DNA of 64,000 nt. It comes from Balanoglossus misakiensis (lineage: Eukaryota > Hemichordata). The stretch lies in contig CM082578.2 in NCBI GenBank assembly GCA_040954595.2, positions 11,718,001 through 11,782,000 of the forward strand, in the 5' to 3' direction. Shown piece after piece: positions 9,861-22,418 of the stretch. Made by a program: the position numbers and the translations under genes. The notes under the pieces were generated by a model. The model saw only the letters and a list, made by a program, of their open reading frames with translations, was not told the DNA's origin and made no database searches. Numbering within the stretch: the first letter of the stretch is position 1; each line of letters starts with the position of its first letter.

Positions 9861-12277
9861 CAACTGTATATGCCACTGTATCTGAACTGCAGGCCGCAAA
9901 GTTGCAGAGGTCATCAGCTAACACGCAGCTGCAACATCAACTATGCTGTGCTCTGAAGATGACTCAAAAAACAGTGCAATCAAATGATGCCTTAAATCCA
10001 AGTAATCCACTATTGATTTGCTTTTAGTCTGATCAATAGTGCTAATTTGTACAATGTCTGAAACTGCCTGTCTGCCAAACTCAATGATGCTGACCATCCA
10101 GGCGAAATATTGAAATTTCCCTACATAGCAGTAGCTAATATAGGTTGTCTGGGTTTACTGAGTAAATTTCATCATTACAGGTAGTTTATAGTATACAAAA
10201 CAAATGCATTAAAGCCCCATTAGTTGTATTTTTTTGTATTTTTGATGCAGTGGTTTAACATCAACAACAACTTGTAAAATGCTCATCTAAAGTGAGACAT
10301 ATTCCAGGTTTTTCAAACACATGGCGACCAACGAAAACTTAGACACTTTATCAAATAAATAATAAATGACTTGCAAGTCATATATGGCCGTTGTGAGTAA
10401 AGTGCCAGAATCTGATCGACACAATCCAAAACCAAGGATCGAAATAAATAGCATTCTCAAAGGCAACATGGGCGTAATGATGGGAATCCAAAAAATACCC
10501 CTGAAGATAAGGTGGTATTTTTAGAAAGCACAGAAGACACAGCTGTGGGGGCTTTATAACGCAACTGACTAAAGGATTAACAGATTAACATGCTGTGAAT
10601 CACGATAGACAAATTTCAAATTAAGACAGATTACACTTTACGTACGAGGTTATAGGACAGAATTCACTTGGAGATCGACCTGTTCTTTTCCACCTTCAGG
10701 AAATGAAACACTTACCCAGAGCTGATCCAGGGAGAGTGAAAACTGATCGCAGAAAGTAGCTCAAAATCTCTATCCCCCCCCCCCCCAGGTGGTACAGCAG
10801 CATTACAACACTGTCTTGTCAACACTATATGCAATTATCAATACCCACCAGAACACCACAATGGACTCGCAAATAACGTTACAATTACATCCTCAAAGCG
10901 ATCTCACTTCAGAGCTTTTGAAATACCATGATCCGTACATAACTACATTCTCATTCAAAATTCAGAATTACGTGACATTTTTTTCTCTCGGTAAAAATCG
11001 AATCTCCATGAATCAGAATGTGATATCTTTCAACACAGATCATATAATTAGCCGTGTTCATCTTATCTGTTTTCAGTGAAAATATAATAGTCTTACCTGA
11101 AAAAAGACAATATTTAGATTAATTAAATTTTCCATTACCAGATATTAATGACCACTGATTTCGGTAAGCTCTGACCCTCAAACCATGTTGACTGTTATCA
11201 TTATTCTCATTTTCTGACCTCAAATCACAAGATTACTGAAAGATTGCTGTACAGTAACAAAAGACACTTCTTAAACAGAATATTCACATTCAGTAGAACG
11301 AAATTTGTTTTGACCATTTTAATCCCAGTCTGACTAAAAGAATTTTACCTTTGAATCGCCGTTAGATCAATATTGACATCTCCCAATTGCAATTCTATAA
11401 AGACAACCCCAATATTCCCCGAGTAAACTAAAAAAACATTTACATTGTGCATTACAAGGCATGTTCTAAAATGCAAAGCACTTCTCATGCTCGCTACACT
11501 CTGCCATGACAACCTGCAGATGAGGTCAGCTCTCGAATTCACAATGAATTATGATGATGGCATATTCTATGGATGGAGTGAAAAGTCCTAGGGTATTCAA
11601 GTGACATAATAGACACATAAATAAAACGTCACTTCTTCTAATAATAAAATGTCACAAGATTTGACACTATTAACAGTTATTAGAATGTCCTTAAATGACA
11701 ATTTTCTGGTCCAGGACATGTACATTTTAAAATTTCCCAAATATTTCTCTCATAGTTCTATATTTATCACAACAGGTTGCACACAAGTCATTTATATCAA
11801 GTGGGAATTATACTAAATTTATAACAAAAAGAATGACATATTTATACTCCTATACAAATAGTCAGGGTTTACAGGAGACAGCATATTTAAACCCACAGTG
11901 ATAATTGAAAAAAATTAATTTGCATTCAGGATTTGTAATTTTTTTTCTCACTATTTTTGGCCTATGAGTCACTTCCCGTTTGACTCCCTGAAGATATGAC
12001 AAAATGTCCAGTATTTTAGCTATCAATTAAATCCATTTATGTGTGGCTAACTCTCTCATTGTTGAAAACTGAATTTTCATGCCTTAGACTTCAACACATG
12101 TGTTTACAATAAAAATAGTGAAAATTTGCAGTGTTTCTTTGATATGAATACCAAATGCCTTTTTTGAACCTCGAACCTGGAAATCTGAGTTTTGAGCACT
12201 TGAATTTTTTTCTTCAAAAACTGTCCCAACAGGATATCAAACACCGTGGCCGTAACGTCCTGTATGCCAGCATTCAC

Positions 12278-12350
12278 TTAAAACCAATATGGCTGCAGCA
12301 TACTCATCTACACCATCAAACCGTACCCGCATGACATATATGCTGCATTA
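12278..12350 (+). repeat. 73-bp repeat, copy 1
   Basis: Begins ttaaaaccaatatggctg and ends catatatgctgcatta. It matches 12886-12958 with four substitutions in 73 bp and no indels. Confidence 0.85.
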
Positions 12351-12885
12351 CAAATTTCTTTTATCTTTTTTTTTACAAATCCAATTTATAGTTTTTTTGG
12401 CCCCCATGAATAGCTTTTTAAGAGGATTTCTTTCTGAAGTTATGCATCATTCACAAAAGATGAAATGAGAGAGATGGGTAACAGTAACACATCTGAAAGA
12501 TTAATAGCCTTATAACAGAGATCCCATAAAGAGGCCACTTCACCATATTGTTGTCGTGGTGATATAAATTTGCAATGGAAATGAGCCGCTTTTTTGCGTT
12601 GTTTTCAACTGGTTAGTAATTGCACCTGGAGGGACTGAATTATTCAAGTTAACATGTACAGCTGCTGACGGACTGCGCATACATAATCAAATCTCGTTCT
12701 ACCATTTCAGCTATAAAGATTACCATAAAATTACATATTTGAGAGAAAATAGCCTAACTTTGTAATTGTGTAATGCGTGTGATTAAGCTCTGTAATGTTC
12801 ACCCGACCTTTTATTTGAATGATCTCACGTCCATTCCAATATTTTAATCCTCACAATGCACAGCGAACTTGAAACCTGTTCTGCA

Positions 12886-12958
12886 TTAAAACCAATATGG
12901 CTGAAGCATACTCATCGACACCATCAAACTGTACCCACATGACATATATGCTGCATTA
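12886..12958 (+). repeat. 73-bp repeat, copy 2
   Basis: The direct copy of 12278-12350 about 600 bp away, at roughly 95% identity. Sequence outside the unit does not match, so this is a dispersed or locally copied element and not a segmental duplication. Confidence 0.85.
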
Positions 12959-14250
12959 TGTACACTTGACACACAAAGGCTAATCTTGTTTGAAAATATT
13001 TTTAAATAGAACTATTTTTTAATATCCATGCTGATACAACAGACAGCATTTAAGAGTAGATCTCTGTGTGTAATGTTACCGCGGCACGCCGTAGCTGACA
13101 ATTTTTGGTCTAAATACGGTTATTGACTTGTGAGTGATGGCATAAAACACTACACTTAACTGATCTACATCAACTTCGGAAATTACGACATACCACAGGG
13201 AATTTACTTCAAAAAGCTTTTAAATTAGAAAGGGGTGGCCATTCAAAGATCTCTCATCGGATTGTTTCACAATCAATACAATATATTCTCTCTGCACCAT
13301 TCAGTCTAAAGTCTCTGTTACAATTTCAATGAATTTAATTGTCGAACGTACAGTGAATAGACGCACTAACTTATACAGTGTTTAACATGCTGTTTTCTTC
13401 CCTCTCTTTTTCCCCCTTCCATTCATGGCGGCACAATTGCTGTTTCAACAAAATAAATATCATATACAGCAAGAAGAACTCTCACATAATGGATATCTAA
13501 TACCAATGTAATGTACAAGCCATAGATGCAGTGTTTTACATGAAGTGTGTTTTTATTCGAAGTTTTTTACAAGTCTGTGTTCCAAGCAACAAAAGGACAG
13601 TTGTCATACCTGAATGAGATAGTCATTGCAGGCTATACAATGCACCAGGTGCTTCGATATGCACAGAGCTGTGATATGTTGCCATGGAAACGAGCGTTCC
13701 TGCCGTGGCAATCCCGTGAGAGGACACACAGCATGTACACAAATTTAACTCTCAAACTAGTCATTATGTCCTCAAAAAGACCCTGAAACATGTTGATGTA
13801 AAGATAGAGACTGAGACATGAAAGATTACCAAGATCAACAGATTACCTGATTCAAATCAAACCGAAAGGCTGTAACAGGGTCGCGGCAGCTGTCTTTGAC
13901 AGGATTTTTAATCTTAGTGTTCATAATGATGACCCATAGAAATTGGCTAGGGTGTGTAAACTTCCAATCTGTGGCTCGCAGAAAATTGAACATGTCTGAA
14001 TGAATTTCATCAAATCCATTTGTAAGTCCAAACTCAAATGCGCATGGCTCACTCTGTCTGTTATCGCAGTCATTATTCAAAATTTGAACTGATCAAATTC
14101 AAGATGTAAATAGAGCATGTCTGGTGAGGGATTTAATAGGATGATAATAAAATGGGATATTACAGTTTGACAATTTTATTATTACATCACTCACAAATTG
14201 GCACACCATTTTCATCGGCTAAAGGTAAAATATGGTCACCTATATGTATG

Positions 14251-14304
14251 CAAATTTAACCACAGTTACCAAGGAAAGCAGAGATAGCCAATCACAGATT
14301 TTCA
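14251..14304 (+). repeat. Dispersed repeat, copy B
   Basis: Starts caaatttaaccacagttacc and ends gccaatcacagattttca. About 85% similar to 4994-5049, with a 2-bp gap. Confidence 0.65.
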
Positions 14305-15454
14305 CCGGATGCCCTATTCATGAATAGAAAGATATAGACTGGATCAGCCAAGACAGCTTCGCTGTGATATGGTACAAAATTTGCTGCATATCAAATTTCA
14401 GAGCAATGGGACCAGTGGTTCCAGATAAGATTTCTAAGGACCAAAAATTTCAAAACTAGGCACAAATTCCTAATTTACCCCACTGAATGAGCACAAAAAT
14501 AAAATACAGATTACAGGTTTTTATACAGTGGCTACTACAATAACATATTAGTACCATTCAAAAGTCTACATAAGGCCTTTGCGCTATGGGGAGCACTAAA
14601 TGTTTCAGAGATGGCCAGAGAACCCCCCACTAAACATCACATTACCATGGCAACAGTGTTCCAAACTGACCCCACATTCAATTATCTCAGTTCCTTGCAA
14701 CACAGGAAGCCGATTCATTTTTCAGTTCTGACAACGATGACAGATTGAATAGTATATTGCAACACTTCCATTATGCCCATAATGGACTGTCACTTTCAAT
14801 CTGGGAGTATTTCCTCCCTCGGAATGAATGTCTATCGGGGAATAACACGGCTGACTATTCAACACAACTATAAAGCGGAAATTAATAGTTTTGCAATGAA
14901 ACTGACTTAGCTTCAGAGTAATCTTGTTTTTGGATTGAATTCTTCCTACGTGTGTGTACGCAGTTTATGTCTCTACATCCCTTCCCAGGATTCAATGGTT
15001 CTCACTGCCAGTATAATACAAATACATGTACATGTGTATCAAGGACTGTGACATCTGAAAGCTTTTTGTTATCAATTTGGTGTATAATACTAGGCTTGAT
15101 ATATGATGATTTATCAATGATGGTGAAACAATGTATACATGCATGCATGGCACTGCATATGTAAACGACATATTTTACTGTGATCCATCGAAAGCTGACA
15201 TTTAACAGATGACAACTATATGTATACTATACATGGGCAATGCATCATTAATTAAACAAACACCAATACCCTCATATTAATCACATAATTACAGCGACCG
15301 ACTGCAACTTTTCATCAGCAGAATCAGTAATTTCCAATTCTCTTTCTCTGTGATTCTTCGATGCTGTACATGTGTAGTGTGAGTGTGTATGTCTGTACAT
15401 CTGCATATTTTCATTATTCATAGCACCTCTGCTCATTTTTTTATTTTTTCACAG

Positions 15455-15524
15455 GATCGAGTGTCACGGTACAGTATGCAAGATACTACAACAGTACCTG
15501 AACTCAGACTCTCAATCAGACATG
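15455..15524 (+). CDS. Plus-strand exon candidate
   Basis: A 70-nt segment with a strong acceptor (ttttttattttttcacag) and a strong donor (gtaagt). One frame, entering with one base and leaving in phase 0, reads IECHGTVCKILQQYLNSDSQ then SDM. A second frame (DRVSRYSMQDTTTVPELRLS) is also open. The family is not recognised. It lies antisense inside the CACNA2D intron. Confidence 0.2.
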
Positions 15525-17649
15525 GTAAGTGCACCTTTTACTGGACTGTCATATCTGACCTGTACCTTTCTCTTTATTGAGTAATTCATTGACCCTACCC
15601 ATATGAAACTGCGCAATTTTCATGAACATTACAAAACATGGAAATTAAGAGACATAAAATATAGGGGAACATACTTTAAAAGTCCATGTACTGTGTATAG
15701 GAAGCTTGCAGAATACATTATTTGATGACGTCAGAAATATTTCCAGTGTTAATAAAGATACATCTGTATGATACATATCATTAAACATTTTATCGATCAG
15801 CAATCTGGAAAATGAGATGAAAGTATAATCACTCACTGTACTGTCTGACGCGTGTCGACTGAATTTTACTTCAGTCACATAATGCACTTTCTTTCCTCTG
15901 AAGAGTAATTTCCTGTTTCAACATTAGATAGAGTTAAAACTGAATAGGACTTGCAGACTTTCATAATCCTACTCTCAACAGAACATTGAACTATTTCCTT
16001 TGAGGTCAACGTTTGAATACAGGGGATGAGATCTTTCATTTCAAGAATGGCACCCAAAATCTGCTGACATTGTACTCTACATTGCTTTTTTATCATCTCT
16101 GTGATAAGACGGTTGATGTTGTCTTTATATAAAGTTCATGTCTGGTCACGATGAAGCTCTACTAAAACTGCATTCTCTGAGTCTGAATGAGATGAAGAGG
16201 TCCATCTCCTACTTTGTTTAGTGGTCAATGCAGTTTGCTTGGCTAGGAATCATTCACAGCAACTCAAGTCCACCGAAGCTCTGTTCATACAGCACCACAT
16301 TTTGCAACGTGTGGCAAATGAAATGGAAAGTGATATATTAGAGTTGTTTTAATTATTCAAGTGGTTTTTCTATTCAAAGAGAAAAAAATAATTTAGTTCT
16401 TTCATATTGAATCATTAGACATTTCACTCACAATGATAAAAATTGGTTTTTAGCGCATTTATCATTTTGCCATTTAAACAACAAAGTGAACCTTTTCAGC
16501 AAAATATCATAGCCCATTATGAAGATTAAAACCGTGAAATATTTTCCCATCACACCTCACAAATTACCCATCTCTGCTGCCCACAGCCATTTTCAAATTG
16601 CTTTTAAAGTTCAAACTATAAAAGTGTCATAATTCATGCCATTGAAAGTTGATTCATTATTTATATGAAGCACTTCAAAAAACTCAGAGATGGTACAATG
16701 AGGCTCATTGTCGTTGAAGCCCTGTAGTGAATTCTCAATAACTATTTTTATTCAGATCCATGCCTATAGAATAACTTAAATTCAACCTTTTCGTCAACCA
16801 ATAGGGACATAGACACATTAAAAAATACTTCAACTCCAAAGAGACACCCACTAAACATAAAAATTAAAAGAATGTTTTGTGAAAGAACAATGAGAAATAG
16901 GCCCCTTGCTGGGTGTACACACATAGCATCAAATCGGAAAGTGACTGAAAATGTTCAGTAAATATCAAAGTGGAAAATCACCACTACAGCAAACTCTATT
17001 ATATATTGATCGAGTTTTTCCCTCCAGTTCTAGTGTTATCACGACGAGCTACTGACATATTGCCATGAAAGAAACGATATGGTACCTGACAACGCCTATG
17101 TTGACAGTTCCCCCCCCCCCCACCCCTTCAAGTTGTGAATTTCAGTGTTTTGGCCAGGAGCCATCACAAATATCGACAAATTTCAGTAGTCTGTCCAGGG
17201 GCAATCACACACAGGAGTCCCTTACAGCATCTTTCTAATCAATACTACAACAATGAAAACATCATGCAGAAGTATAAGCAATCTCATGGAGTCTTCGTTC
17301 ATTTCAAGACTAACGCTATCATCACCAGTTCTCCCTTTTCAAAACTGTCACGTCTGAGAGTTTGACACGCAGAAAGATTTTACATTAGACAACTCTGTTC
17401 CACAGAAGAAAGCAATCACTTTTATGAACAGCTGTGCCTTGAAACCCTCTCTTCAATATTACATCTTTGAAATTTAACGATTTATCGGCTCGCAACACGC
17501 CAGTGGCATCAACTTTTCACATTCACAGCTCTTCAAATTGAAAGCCTTTTTAGCCTATGGCTTTATTTACTGCTTCTGTCTCTCACAAAGCCATTTCGTA
17601 AAATCACTTGCCTAGGTATGCTCAATCTTGCAGTATACCGACACCTATG

Positions 17650-17691
17650 CAAAATTTAATCAGCAGTTATCAAGCCCATCACAGATTTTCA
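17650..17691 (+). repeat. Dispersed repeat, copy C (short)
   Basis: Reads caaaatttaatcagcagtta, then cccatcacagattttca: a shortened, more diverged member of the family at 14251. The preceding cctatgca is also shared. Confidence 0.5.
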
Positions 17692-18830
17692 CTTGGGTGC
17701 ACCACATAATGGTCATTAATATAAGACGCGTTCCTTTAACCATATACATGTATGGGCAAATGCAAATTGGAGGTGACTCTATTCCTTTTATATCAAGACA
17801 CATTCTGCAGAAAGCGTGTTCAGGCATCTATTCTATGCAGTATTAATAGTGTAGTACCAGATTCTCTCACAGCCCCGCTTGCCGCCTATGCAGACTCATC
17901 CTTTGGTTGAATGTGAGGCTGCCCTCAACGGTTTTGAATTGATTTTCGATTTTTTCTCATTAGGTAAGATTCCTGCCTAATGTGATAGTTTTCCTATATA
18001 AACTCTTAAACGTTCGCTCCACAATGCCCCATGCTGGCTTCATACGGTGATTCTCCTTTGCTAAACAGTTGAGGGCACATCAGTGTGCAACACGCAGAGG
18101 GCCTCGTAGCAGACCTTGGGCTGTGAGAGTCTAGTGCATGTACAACATTCATGCAGAGTTCCCTCCATATACCCATGTGCAGAACACCAGTTCTAAAGCA
18201 GAATCTACTCTTTATATTTATAAACATCATATATTTCTCAAGCATTCAGTAATGTGAGATTACTCTAGACTTCTAAATAAGATTAGTGGATGCACATGCA
18301 GCTTTGGTTTCATATTATCGCCATGCCATAATTTATGCAACTTTTATTTTCTGTACTGTTGCTAACGGCAACATAGGCAGATCAGATACGGACAACCATG
18401 CAATTTACCACAAAAGTGCTGTTATATCAGAAATTCTTATTAATATCAGTAGTCAACACATGCATGCATTTTAAAGATGTAAAACATCGTAAGGCCGAAC
18501 GTTATCCTTGGATGGACAGAACACGATCCTAAACGTCTTTTTTTATCAGAAAAACATGCAATATGAGACCACCAAGCAAATCGTCTGTGTGATGCAGCCA
18601 CTGCACATATCAATGTGGCTAGTATAAAAGTATAATATAGCAATATCATTTTTGACAGCAGACACATGATTTATCACAGAAACACAAATGTTACTTCCAC
18701 ACCAACACAGCTTTGTGGGAGTTGCCTGAATTTAACGATAATATATGGACCTTGACCACCGACACGCAAAGCACATGACAACCACGGCGTGACAAAAACC
18801 CGACACATCCAAGTGCTTGTGTGTACTTAC

Positions 18831-18873
18831 CAACCTCTCCTGCGCACATCGTACTGGTCAATGTTATTAGGAC
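18831..18873 (-). CDS. CACNA2D exon e: YDVRRRGW, the RRR motif
   Basis: A 43-nt micro-exon, phase 1 in and phase 2 out, reading (G)PNNIDQYDVRRRGW when joined to its neighbours. It matches the YDVRRRPWYIQ block that joins VWA_N to the VWA domain in vertebrate alpha2delta-1 and -2. The arginine triplet is the motif implicated in gabapentin binding in those paralogues, whereas alpha2delta-3 has RNR. The acceptor is atggagtttag and the donor gtaagt. Both split codons are correct: Gly at the 5' junction and Trp (TG+G) at the 3' junction. An intron of about 12.9 kb follows. Confidence 0.93.
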
Positions 18874-21600
18874 CTAAACTCCATATGTGTGCTATGGCAT
18901 TTAAAGAGATTGACACGATATTCTAGTACAGATCACACCCAGGAGTATTAAAATTAAAGTCAAGACAAAAAAAAACACGCACACATGGGTATTTCAAGAC
19001 TGCGCTTTGCAAGCACAACTGACACCTTTATTGTGATTCAGCTTTCCTCTCTCTGTCCTCAGATTTTGCACAATCCACATGAAACTGACGTGCAAAACCT
19101 GAGGTTTGAATAGCGCCCTCAGTGGTCAAATAAACAAAACTGTCAGCCAAATATGAACTTCTAGCAAGGATTAATAAAATAGTACATGTATTCAATTTGG
19201 ACACACCGTGTTGTCAGTTGTTTTGGCCTGTGTGTGTCTGTGTTCTTGCCAAGAGCAGCCTGTATACCCGACACATACATGTAGTTAAAAATGATGATGC
19301 ATCAGTAGTGTGAGGATGCGGTGGACTGAAATACACGATGAAAACACGGAGAAAAGCAAAGCAGAGTTGCTAAAAGCAAGGTGAAACAGATGCGAGTAAA
19401 CAGACAGTGTGTAAGAAATTAATCGGGAAGAATTATCAGGCAACTTGTCGAGTAGTAAAAAAAACAACACTCTTAGAGACTACAAAACGGTGACCATTTA
19501 CCAGCTCCGTGTTCGGTGATCGAATGTATCCACTGAGATATCATCCTTCATATAAGCTGTGGAAAGGAATTGTCAGGGTGACCATTCAACGAGTTAAATA
19601 TGGTACCATCCAGAGAGGCGTGGTTGGAACCATATACAGCAGGTAGCTTAGCTAGGAATGAAAGGTCATCCATTGCCACCAAAATTCTCTCGCCTGTAGT
19701 CTGCAATTTTTTTTTCTTGAATAGATATCTCAGAATTTGAATATCAAATTCACCGCAAATAGTTTACTGTACGAGATCAGCTATTGCAGAGTTATAAATA
19801 ATTTAGACTGTAAGTAGGAATGCGCAAAAACATTTCAAAATGTAAAGAAGCGTCATGACAATTAAATGTTATGCAATAGACAAATATCAGAAATATTGTT
19901 ATTGTTAATGTAAAATCCCGTCTGATTTTATAACAAAGTGATATTCGACTTCAGTGTGCAAGATTTAAAACACACATTCGGTGTTATACCCTTACCACCA
20001 CATTTTGTGTGACCGACACCTTTTGTTAGTGACACGCATCACCATTATCAGAAATAGTGTGTTTTGGACTGTTTTTCGGTCAAAATAGATCAAACTTCAA
20101 GTTAGGCTCTTTTACAGAAGCTCACATTGAAGCTCTTTTAATAGCGAGTATGCCACGTAGAGTTAAAGGCAGCATAATGTCATTTTTTTTACAAGGCTAG
20201 ATAGCATAGTGTTATGAGAATAAACTGAAAAAGTTTTTTTAGTAACGCGCTATCATTTGATGCATGATAAACTATAATGTACAAACAGTTTTGTCTATCT
20301 CTGCAAGTTTTCCTTGTATGTGTGATAAGCATGATTTCAAAAACTGAAATAAATTTGGAGCAAAGTTGCCTAAAAAGGATTTGGAGATAAAAGGGTGAAA
20401 AAAAACTTACACCCTCAACAAGGATGGTCAATAATTATGTCTTCAAATAAGCCCAAGAACTGGAGTAATTATTCCACTTTTCATCAAACAGGACGCAAGT
20501 GAACACAGTGCGTGTCTCATGCATTCCTTGGTAACTCTGACTCTATTTTGGTGACCCCCTTTTCTCTTGCACATAAACCTGTTTCATTTTTGAAAAGTGA
20601 CCAACCAATAGACCAGCCTTGCATGAGTGTAAGTGAATTGTGCACATAGAAATATTGTGTGCTGATTATCAGAGAAAGAAACCCCAAATGGTGAAAAAAC
20701 ACAGTAAAGATACCACCACCAAAATTTAAACGCTGTTTAATAGGCGTGCAGGTTGAATATAATATTACGCAATGAGCCGAGGGATGCTTGCATAGCTATG
20801 CAGATAAATCAGCGGGTGCTGCACTTCATGCAGTGATTTTTAGCCATTTTTTTGCATTTTCAGACAAGTTGGTTTCTGCCCCGAAACAGGTGATGGTGAA
20901 ATATCTGACAGACCATCATGTGACACACCTATCATTTCTCTCTTGTGCGAATTTGCATGATAGTGCTTGATTTCAATAGCATTGGCCAGATCATTTCTTA
21001 TTTTCACATGTGGTTCTACACACATAATTTTTTTTTTAGAAAATAACATCCAACTCGAATTTTGAAGTTCAATTTTTGAAGTTCAATTCTTTTCAGCGGT
21101 ATAATACCAAAAGTGAGGATATAAAGCTTTATGTTTTTTTCAGTTCTGAATAAACTGACCACAGCAAAGGAAAGTTCCGATACTCAGTTTTACAAACATG
21201 TAGTTTCTGGGGTTCCAATCTTGTCTGTGATGCAAAATATGGCATTGAGAAATCATGCAGGTAACATGCAGCACCGTCTTAAATATAATATAAACATGCA
21301 TTTGGTCAAACTACAACTAATTTAACATCTAGACACTTCACTCACAGATACTATTGACAATGTAAGTAAAACATTCACTCTAACTTCTATTCTATTTTAT
21401 TCTATTTTGTTTCTTTTCTATTCTATGCATTCAATTCCATTCTTGATGTTACTGCTTTTCTTCAAAATGCAAATTTGTTATTTGCGTCTGCCAGAAATCA
21501 CGCTAAATTTTCTTTTATTCTTTTATCTATCTTCATGAATTTTCAAAGTCATGTCAGTTTTATAATACTTTATTCAGCCATGCTTTAGCAAAAAACCTAC
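18874..21600 (-). other. 2.7 kb CACNA2D intron (exon d to e)
   Basis: An intron between exons d and e, defined by a correct split Gly codon. It contains one plus-strand exon-like segment at 21144-21260 and low-complexity TTCTATTCTATT sequence near 21.39-21.43 kb. No other gene was seen. Confidence 0.85.
21144..21260 (+). CDS. Plus-strand exon candidate
   Basis: A 117-nt segment bounded by tatgtttttttcag and gtaaca. Only one of three frames is open: LNKLTTAKESSDTQFYKHVV, SGVPILSVMQNMALRNHA, leaving in phase 1. That phase fits the candidate at 37883 (G+GA). The family is not recognised. It lies antisense in a CACNA2D intron. Confidence 0.22.
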
Positions 21601-21732
21601 CTGGATAAGTTCTCATAAAGCCTTCACTGCTGCCAAAGTACTGCCATATAAGCTCTTTATCGTTCTGATAATTGGAAACATAAACTTCATCTATGCCACT
21701 GGTCCATTTTATACCATTGAGGATTCTTGGGT
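21601..21732 (-). CDS. CACNA2D exon d: VWA_N (LIWQYFGSSEGF)
   Basis: A 132-nt exon, phase 1 in and phase 1 out, encoding DPRILNGIKWTSGIDEVYV, then LIWQYFGSSEGFMRTYPG. This is one of the most conserved blocks of the family (LxWQxFGSAxGxxRxYP), where a tryptophan- and phenylalanine-rich stretch leads to the VWA domain. The acceptor is tgtttccaacag and the donor gtaggt. A 288-bp intron with a (CAAT)n microsatellite separates it from exon c. Confidence 0.96.
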
Positions 21733-21910
21733 CTGTTGGAAACAGCAGAATTAATTTACATATTTAAATTGTACGCTCTTTGAACGAATCTCAGTTCAAA
21801 AAGTGGAATTTTTTCAGCTACCCCAAAAGTGAAATGCTGAAAGACTGCATGTCAGATTATTGGCCAATTACTGATCCATGATGTATCAACTGATCACACT
21901 CAATTAATCT

Positions 21911-21966
<56 letters not shown>
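21911..21966 (+). repeat. (CAAT)n microsatellite
   Basis: About fourteen uninterrupted CAAT/ATCA units in the 288-bp intron between CACNA2D exons c and d, followed by a short (CA)n run at 21980-21993. Confidence 0.97.
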
Positions 21967-21968
<2 letters not shown>

Positions 21969-22020
21969 CTGTCAATCAAACACACACACACACAGAATCC
22001 TATTGAAAGAATGACTTTAC

Positions 22021-22147
22021 CTCCTTTAAAAATGTCTGTTGGTATATGCACCACACTAGCGGACATGTTGACAGGCTGCCCGAACTGAGAACTGTCGCTC
22101 ACGTTCAAATCTAAATTTTTGGCATCGTGGTATTCAACATCTTCACT
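22021..22147 (-). CDS. CACNA2D exon c: VWA_N core (VHIPTDI motif)
   Basis: A 127-nt exon, phase 0 in and phase 1 out. It reads from SEDVEYHDAKNLD to VVHIPTDIFKG. The VHIPTDI string is a hallmark of alpha2delta N-terminal regions, and YxxAKxLD matches the segment preceding it. Two N-glycosylation sequons (NVS, NMS) lie in the middle. The acceptor is ccaaaaatag and the donor gtaaag. The exon is 211 bp downstream of exon b, and the split codon with the next exon gives Asp (G+AC). Confidence 0.93.
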
Positions 22148-22358
22148 CTATTTTTGGAGGGAAAGAGAAATTAACAGTCAATTCTATAAAGCTGCTATGT
22201 CCAAGAAAACTTGACTTGAATGCAGTAAATAGTGAAATTAAGGACATATTTTTTTGCTATTAAAAAGCACAAAGGTGATGTAGATGTTGAGTGTACGAAT
22301 ACTTGATCATCGTATGTGGCAGATACTTTTAAATCAATTAAAGAAAAAAGGAAGTTAC

Positions 22359-22418
22359 CAAAATGTCTGGGTCATATGTGTGGTTGGTGGCTGCTTCTTC
22401 CAGATGGTCCACCAATCT
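22359..22418 (-). CDS. CACNA2D exon b: VWA_N helix
   Basis: A 60-nt exon of 20 codons, phase 0 to 0 (RLVDHLEEAATNHTYDPDIL). The acceptor is tttgctttcag and the donor gtaact. It corresponds to the family's RLVEAAEEAH-like helix just before the tyrosine/asparagine-rich strand, and carries an N-glycosylation sequon (NHT). It follows directly on exon a when aligned from memory with alpha2delta-3-type proteins, so no exon seems to be missing in the 21 kb intron between them. Moderately conserved and short, but its phase and position between two clear exons support it. Confidence 0.82.

Larger units (their letters stand above)
5960..18830 (-). other. 12.9 kb CACNA2D intron (exon e to f)
   Basis: This interval lies between two exons whose split Trp codon joins correctly. 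No exon of this gene is expected inside it. It holds copies of several dispersed repeats (9.72, 12.28, 12.89, 14.25 and 17.65 kb), poly-C runs near 10.78 and 17.11 kb, and two weak plus-strand exon-like segments. A CpG-richer stretch at about 7.78-8.33 kb and a minus-strand exon-like frame at about 13.85-14.05 kb remain unexplained. Nothing else recognisable was seen. Confidence 0.85.
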
